Both the position numbers and the translations under genes were made by a program. Source: Paucimonas lemoignei (GTDB taxonomy: Bacteria > Pseudomonadota > Gammaproteobacteria > Pseudomonadales > Pseudomonadaceae). From it: 64,000 nucleotides of DNA. Location: positions 2,294,001-2,358,000 of the forward strand of contig LS483371.1 of the NCBI GenBank assembly GCA_900475325.1, written 5' to 3'. Shown one piece after another: positions 61,518 through 64,000 of the stretch. The first letter of the stretch is position 1. Each line of letters starts with the position of its first letter. Under the pieces are notes generated by a model, which saw only the letters and a list, made by a program, of their open reading frames with translations, was not told the origin of the DNA and ran no database searches.

Positions 61518-61794
61518 ATGAGTTTCATCGCGCAGCAGCCTGGATCCAGTCAATCTGCATCATTCACCGATCGATCTTGAGTGTTCCAATCACGCGGCCC
61601 GGCCCCTTCAGGCCTCGGCTTCTGTAGTGTTGCAGACGTTCGAACACCTGCAGTAATCGCTCTCAGCGTCCTGTTCCCACGCCGTTTTCGCACCTTTGGC
61701 GTGCGTGGCTGCATCGCCTGCACCGGGTTGAGGCGCCCGAAAACCCAGTGCCTCAAATAACCAAAAAAGCGCTAGGACAGAAGAATTTCTGCGT

Positions 61795-61839
61795 GTTATG
61801 TTGATAACAAGCCAGCCAAATATGACGGATAGATAACAT
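61795..61839. promoter_or_regulatory. Candidate RpiR operator
   Basis: TGTTAT-GTTG-ATAACA (61795-61810) is a perfect inverted repeat, and GATAACA recurs at 61833-61839. It lies in the AT-rich end of the 61518-61877 gap, just before the RpiR-family gene, and probably serves autoregulation. Confidence 0.45.
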
Positions 61840-61877
61840 TTGCCGCCTGGGCTGATCGACATTCCTGCGGGTGTTTC

Positions 61878-62729
61878 ATGGGCAAAATAGGTTTTCTGGA
61901 CATGCTGGATCAGAGGTTTTCCGAGCTCACGCCGACTGGCAAGCGGATTGCCGGTTACCTGCTGGCCAATCCTCAAAAGCTGCCCTTCGAGACAGCCGAC
62001 AGCATTGCTCAACAGACGGACACCACCGGGATCTCGGTCGGTCGTTTTCTGCGTTCGTTGGGTTACCGCAATATTGATGACGTGAAGAAAAGCCTGCGTG
62101 ACGATGAAGACAGCGCGTGGGTCATCACCGACCGATTGGGCGCCTATCGCGAAGAAAAGATCCACGGCGATACACTTGAGCGGTCGATGAAGCGTGAAGT
62201 TGAAGCCATCCAGCGTGTGTATGAGCTGGCGCGCGGGGCGACGTTTTCGCGGATTGTCGAAAGACTGTGCGCCGCAGATGCTGTGTTCATTGTGGGTATT
62301 CAATCGACGCGGGGCATCTTGAATGCGTTCTTCAGCCACCTGGAGTACATCCGGCCCAAGGTTTATTACGTCGATGGTTTGTCTGGCACTTATGCAGAGT
62401 CATTGAACTCCCAATTCGAAAATCCCTACGCGCTTATCGCGGACTTTCGCATGTACTCGGCAGTGGCTCGCACCTTCTGCGAGGTGGCCCACCAACAGCA
62501 GTTGCCGTTGGCCTTCATTACTGACTTTCAATGCCCATGGGCGCGTGATTATCCCCATGATCTGCTGCAACTGGATTCCGATGTGGGGCAGTTCTGGGAC
62601 TCCCTGGCGCCACTTTCCTGTTTGCTCAACCTGATTGTTTCTGCGGTAGCAGAAAACATTGGGGGCAGTCTTGATGAACGCCTGGCCAAGAACCGTGAGC
62701 TACAAAAACTGTTTGGTCAGTTTGATTAG
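61878..62729 (+). CDS. RpiR-family regulator with SIS domain
   Basis: A 283-residue regulator. The N-terminal helix-turn-helix covers about 1-75 (FSELTPTGKRIAGYLLANP, TGISVGRFLRSLGY). The SIS domain starts near 115 (FSRIVERLCAADAVFIVGIQ, TRGILNAFFSHLEYI, ALIADFRMYSAVARTFCEVA) and would bind a phospho-sugar or amino-sugar. It is followed 43 bases later by the D-Ala-D-Ala dipeptidase gene and is the likely controller, sensing a cell-wall fragment. Confidence 0.92.
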   Translation: MGKIGFLDMLDQRFSELTPTGKRIAGYLLANPQKLPFETADSIAQQTDTTGISVGRFLRSLGYRNIDDVKKSLRDDEDSAWVITDRLGAYREEKIHGDTLERSMKREVEAIQRVYELARGATFSRIVERLCAADAVFIVGIQSTRGILNAFFSHLEYIRPKVYYVDGLSGTYAESLNSQFENPYALIADFRMYSAVARTFCEVAHQQQLPLAFITDFQCPWARDYPHDLLQLDSDVGQFWDSLAPLSCLLNLIVSAVAENIGGSLDERLAKNRELQKLFGQFD

Positions 62730-62772
62730 TGCAGGGCAGTGAGAAATTTAACGCTTGTGTTGGAGTTTTGAA

Positions 62773-63330
62773 TTGAATAACAACCCCCTCATCGAAGTTG
62801 ATGCCCGGGCATTGAGAGTCGAGATCGACCTGATATACGCAGGTCCAGACAACCTGGCAGGCAAGCAGATCTATCAGGATCCGCGGTGCCTGTTGCATCC
62901 CGACGCCGAAGCCTGTCTGCGCAAGGCCAGCCAACTGGCTCAACAAGCGGGTCTGACCCTCCGTATCCTTGACGCCTATCGGCCACCCTACGCCCAGCAT
63001 CTGCTGTGGGCCGCATTACCTGACTCCGAATATGTTCGCGACCCTGCCTTGGGTTCGCATCACAGTCGCGGCGTAGCCGTTGATCTCACGCTGATCGACG
63101 CCCATGGCAACGCCCTGGACATGGGGACGGGGTTTGATGACATGAGAGAGAAGTCTCACCAGTTCCATGAAGACCTCCCACCACCGGTGCAGCAAAACAG
63201 ATTAATCCTGTTAGGCATCATGCTCGCCTCGGGATTTACCTATATAGACAGCGAGTGGTGGCACTACGAGTTGCCGGGTGCTGAGCAATACCCACTGATT
63301 GATGATCAGTCAATCGCACCTGCACATTGA
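62773..63330 (+). CDS. ddpX: D-alanyl-D-alanine dipeptidase (DdpX/VanX family)
   Basis: A 185-residue zinc dipeptidase from TTG 62773, chosen because GGAG sits seven bases upstream; no suitable ATG exists. M15D motifs: ILDAYRPPYAQH near 67, the zinc/catalytic box SHHSRGVAVDLTL near 97 (SxHxxGxAxD), and SEWWHYEL near 164 (ExxH). It cleaves D-Ala-D-Ala. A peptide-binding-protein gene follows, as in E. coli ddpXABCDF. There are no van ligase genes, so a catabolic role is likelier than glycopeptide resistance. Confidence 0.92.
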   Translation: MNNNPLIEVDARALRVEIDLIYAGPDNLAGKQIYQDPRCLLHPDAEACLRKASQLAQQAGLTLRILDAYRPPYAQHLLWAALPDSEYVRDPALGSHHSRGVAVDLTLIDAHGNALDMGTGFDDMREKSHQFHEDLPPPVQQNRLILLGIMLASGFTYIDSEWWHYELPGAEQYPLIDDQSIAPAH

Positions 63331-63509
63331 TTCAATCACCGTGACACCGACCGGGACATTAATGAATTCCGGCTTAAGACAGGCTGCCAGTTCGTGGATC
63401 AATACGAATGGCGCTACATGGATGCCCTGATGCATCCCGTTTAACTGCCCGGTATAGCACCAATAAAAAACCTGAAAAATTCCATACATCGAACGATAAA
63501 GGAACCGGC

Positions 63510-64000
63510 ATGAAATCAATCGTTGAACCACGTCATCTGGCGATGGCTGTTTTCGTCACCGCAATGGGCCTGGGTACATGGCAGTCAGCAAGTGCGGCCG
63601 TGCCTCAGGATACCTTGATGATCGGCAAACCTTCCGATCCTCAAACCCTTGATCCGGCAGTCACCATCGATAACAACGACTGGGCAATTACTTATCCGGC
63701 TTATCAGCGCCTGGTGACTTACAAGGTCGAGGACGGCAAGGGCAGCACCGAAGTTCAGGGCGAACTCGCCAGCAGTTGGTCGACTTCTGCCGATAATCTG
63801 ACCTGGGAATTCAAGCTCAAGGCCGGCAATAAGTTTGATGACGGCTCGGAAGTGAATGCCGACGCGGTCAAGTATTCCTTTGATCGGGTGATGAAGCTTA
63901 AACAAGGGCCGTCCGGTGCTTTCCCGGAGGATATGGTGGTCAGCACGGTTGACCCCATGACTGTGCGGTTCACCCTCAAAGCGCCGTATGCGCCGTTTCT
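63510..64000 (+). CDS. Peptide ABC transporter binding protein (partial, 3' end off window)
   Basis: The first 163 codons of an SBP_bac_5 (DppA/DdpA) protein, starting MKSIVEPRHLAMAVF with GGAACC before. The signal peptide ends near SASAAVP. The family opening is clear: LMIGKPSDPQTLDPAVT, YPAYQRLVTYKV, LTWEFKLKAGNKFDDGSEVN, ADAVKYSFDRVMKL. The gene runs beyond base 64000. It probably imports D-Ala-D-Ala or a related dipeptide for the dipeptidase encoded 180 bases upstream. That 180-base gap has no gene. Confidence 0.93.
   Translation, partial: MKSIVEPRHLAMAVFVTAMGLGTWQSASAAVPQDTLMIGKPSDPQTLDPAVTIDNNDWAITYPAYQRLVTYKVEDGKGSTEVQGELASSWSTSADNLTWEFKLKAGNKFDDGSEVNADAVKYSFDRVMKLKQGPSGAFPEDMVVSTVDPMTVRFTLKAPYAPF

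Noticed and set aside
61514..61630. Possible arsH start after arsC
   Set aside because: The frame from ATG 61514 closes after about 37 codons and does not resemble ArsH.
61608..62339. 243-codon minus-strand frame before and across the RpiR gene
   Set aside because: Overlaps the RpiR coding region almost completely and has no ribosome site; composition is shadow-like.

Overview
The window is high-GC chromosomal DNA of a fluorescent-type Pseudomonas. The evidence is the core order thrS-infC-rpmI-rplT-pheS-pheT-ihfA-merR-tRNA-Pro, a YggL / RocS2-RocA2-like / dgt block, pvdQ, dpkA, the molybdopterin trio mobA/moaB/moeA, and Pseudomonas-type REP/REPIN palindromes. No rRNA, CRISPR array or intact transposon was seen.

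Layout. (a) 1-5519 is a catabolic cluster: a polar-amino-acid ABC permease and ATPase, an M24-fold enzyme that keeps all DddP (DMSP lyase) metal ligands, a trimethylamine-dehydrogenase/DgcA-like flavoenzyme, and a divergent TetR regulator. (b) 6009-10405 is an AraC regulator, a TonB-dependent siderophore receptor and two small uncharacterised proteins. (c) 10423-10734 is a YggL gene that has lost its normal 5' end, so the left 10.4 kb is probably accessory DNA joined to core. (d) 10817-17611 holds a BvgS/EvgS-type phosphorelay (RocS2/RocA2-like), a lone receiver domain and dgt. (e) 17667-31161 is mostly core: an EAL protein, a YqjD/YqjE-type operon, an acyltransferase, sodC, a pseudouridine synthase, mobA, moaB-moeA, a glycosyltransferase, a 204-bp REPIN tandem array, a Kef-like antiporter and a Fur-like winged-helix protein. 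(f) 31724-37099 holds pvdQ with a candidate iron-starvation box, an orphan FecR, a GNAT protein and dpkA. (g) 37160-41163 holds two good LexA boxes (one before a 65-residue protein, one before DUF1654-endA) and a ParD-like/methionine-aminopeptidase bicistron with its own operator. (h) 41301-48411 is the ribose operon rbsBACRKD plus an exported nucleoside hydrolase. (i) 48434-57972 holds small envelope proteins, a cold-shock protein and the translation operon ending at tRNA-Pro(GGG). (j) 57973-64000 is an accessory stretch behind the tRNA: a possible integrase tail, a frameshifted acyl-carrier-like pseudogene, a K+ channel, arsRBC, and an RpiR / D-Ala-D-Ala dipeptidase / peptide-binding-protein locus that runs off the right edge.

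How the genes work together. The first cluster reads as import of a small zwitterion, lyase cleavage, and flavin-dependent oxidation or demethylation; the substrate is not determined by the sequence. The exported nucleoside hydrolase next to rbs suggests scavenging of ribose from extracellular nucleosides. pvdQ with its candidate PvdS box, the FecR-like regulator and the TonB receptor point to siderophore use. The last locus suggests recovery of peptidoglycan-derived D-Ala-D-Ala. All readings are by eye; no database search or structure prediction was run.
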